From an uncultured Eubacterium sp. (GTDB lineage: Bacteria > Bacillota > Clostridia > Lachnospirales > Lachnospiraceae), in contig CAJOQF010000083.1 of the NCBI GenBank assembly GCA_905236295.1, forward strand, positions 1 to 7,313: a stretch of 7,313 bases of DNA, given 5' to 3'. Under the pieces are notes generated by a model. That model searched no databases. It was not told the DNA's origin and worked only from the letters and a program-made list of their open reading frames with translations. The position numbers were made by a program, and so were the translations under genes. Below are positions 6,682 through 7,313 of this stretch, in pieces (positions within the stretch are counted from its first letter, which is position 1; each line of letters opens with the position of its first letter).

Positions 6682-7312
6682 ACAGCTTGTCCTCGGATAT
6701 CATGGTTAGCATGATATCAGCAAATATGGGATCAAACTGCGTGCCGCGTCCCATTTTTATCTCCTCCGCAATTTCTTTTTGTGTCAAATCTTTTCGATAA
6801 TTTCTGTGGCTGCTCATGGCATCGTAGGCGTCAGCTACGGCAACTATGCGTGCTTCAAGCGGGATATGACTGCCTTCGAGCCGGTCGGGATAGCCGGTTC
6901 CGTCATATCGCTCGTGATGCCATCTTGAAACAAGAGCAAGTTTTGGTGTCTTTGTGATTCCCTTTAGTACATCGGCACCCACTACGGTGTGCTTCTTTAC
7001 AACTTCAAATTCGCCCGAGGTAAGCTTGCCCGGCTTGTTGAGCAGCTCGTCAGGAATAAAAATCTTTCCTACGTCGTGGAGCAGGGCAGCAAGATAAATA
7101 TCGTCCTGATCTTTCTCGGAACAGCCAAAACGTCTTGCAAGTTCCTTGGAATATTCGGCTACCCTGATGGTGTGCTCCTTTGAAACCGTATTCTTCGCGT
7201 CTATAGCAGAGCAGATAGAACTGATAAGGTCGTTGTAGTAGCTGTGAAGTTCGGTCTCTGCCTTCTTTAAGTCAAGTGCATAGCTGGAGGACAGTCTTTT
7301 AAGCTCTGCTGT
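6650..7312 (-). CDS. HD-GYP domain protein, probable cyclic-di-GMP phosphodiesterase (N-terminus outside window)
   Basis: The minus-strand frame is open from the right edge to the TAA at 6650-6652, giving 220 visible residues; the internal GTG near 6982 is not the start. A helical, probably coiled-coil lead-in (about 7200-7312) is followed by a full HD-GYP domain. It contains the HTIRVAEYS histidine (7172-7174), LLHDVGKIFIPD (HD pair at 7073-7078), KKHTVVG histidine (6989-6991), the WHHERYDGTGYP block (HH at 6914-6919, GYP at 6887-6895) and the VADAYDAM aspartate (6830-6832). The expected metal ligands and the GYP signature are all present, so the domain is predicted to be active. HD-GYP proteins usually hydrolyse cyclic-di-GMP to GMP, and some act on cGAMP. 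Sensory or receiver domains would lie upstream, outside the window. The gene converges on trmK and overlaps its 3' end by 32 bp. Confidence 0.92.
   Translation of the reverse strand, partial: TAELKRLSSSYALDLKKAETELHSYYNDLISSICSAIDAKNTVSKEHTIRVAEYSKELARRFGCSEKDQDDIYLAALLHDVGKIFIPDELLNKPGKLTSGEFEVVKKHTVVGADVLKGITKTPKLALVSRWHHERYDGTGYPDRLEGSHIPLEARIVAVADAYDAMSSHRNYRKDLTQKEIAEEIKMGRGTQFDPIFADIMLTMISEDKLFKMRETSPDQ
6696..6718. repeat. 9-bp inverted repeat just past the trmK stop
   Basis: GATATCATG (6696-6704) and CATGATATC (6710-6718) form a perfect 9-bp stem with a 5-nt loop, starting 15 nt after the trmK stop codon. Its place fits a 3' end structure for the operon transcript, but it is AT-rich, has no U-tract after it, and lies inside the HD-GYP coding region (residues D-I-M-L-T-M-I). 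It may be a weak terminator, a 3' stabilising hairpin, or coincidence. Confidence 0.4.
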
Positions 7313-7313
7313 C

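Noticed and set aside
6980..6982. GTG start for a 110-residue half HD-GYP protein
   Set aside because: The same frame continues without a stop to the right edge and encodes the HD half of the domain, including HDVGK, so this is an internal valine codon and not a broken gene.

Overview
The window looks like ordinary core chromosome of a Bacillota, class Clostridia, most likely a Lachnospiraceae-type anaerobe. This is inferred from three things: the gene order dgt-dnaG-rpoD-trmK, an aldo/keto reductase fused to a ferredoxin-like cysteine-rich tail, and strong AGGAG-type ribosome binding sites. I could not confirm the taxon without a database search.

Layout, left to right. (1) Positions 2-457 are the C-terminal tail of a surface protein cut by the left edge: an acidic low-complexity linker, a small beta-rich module and a C-terminal membrane anchor. 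(2) A strong hairpin at 480-513 ends that gene, and the elements of a likely promoter for the next gene overlap it. (3) Positions 575-1753 encode a monocistronic-looking aldo/keto reductase with two cysteine clusters of the 4Fe-4S type. (4) A second strong hairpin at 1778-1818 separates it from a tightly packed plus-strand operon, probably a clostridial version of the macromolecular synthesis operon. Its genes are a dGTPase-like HD phosphohydrolase (1865-2881), DNA primase DnaG (2883-4658), primary sigma factor RpoD (4669-5988) and tRNA (adenine22-N1)-methyltransferase TrmK (5992-6681). Gaps are 1, 10 and 3 nt, and the dnaG, rpoD and trmK ribosome binding sites lie in or overlap the end of the preceding gene. 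(5) A minus-strand gene enters from the right edge and encodes an HD-GYP domain (6650-7312, N-terminus outside the window). Its 3' end overlaps the 3' end of trmK by 32 bp in a convergent arrangement.

The operon combines dNTP pool control, replication priming, housekeeping transcription initiation and tRNA modification, so its products are plausibly co-ordinated with growth rate. The flanking genes (surface protein, reductase, cyclic-di-GMP-type phosphodiesterase) appear functionally separate.

I found no mobile element, CRISPR array, rRNA or tRNA gene, and no convincing undescribed system. The points most worth a second look are the gene-overlapping convergent junction with no room for a normal terminator, a perfect 11-bp hairpin inside trmK, the terminator/promoter overlaps, and an acidic insertion in RpoD between regions 1.2 and 2.
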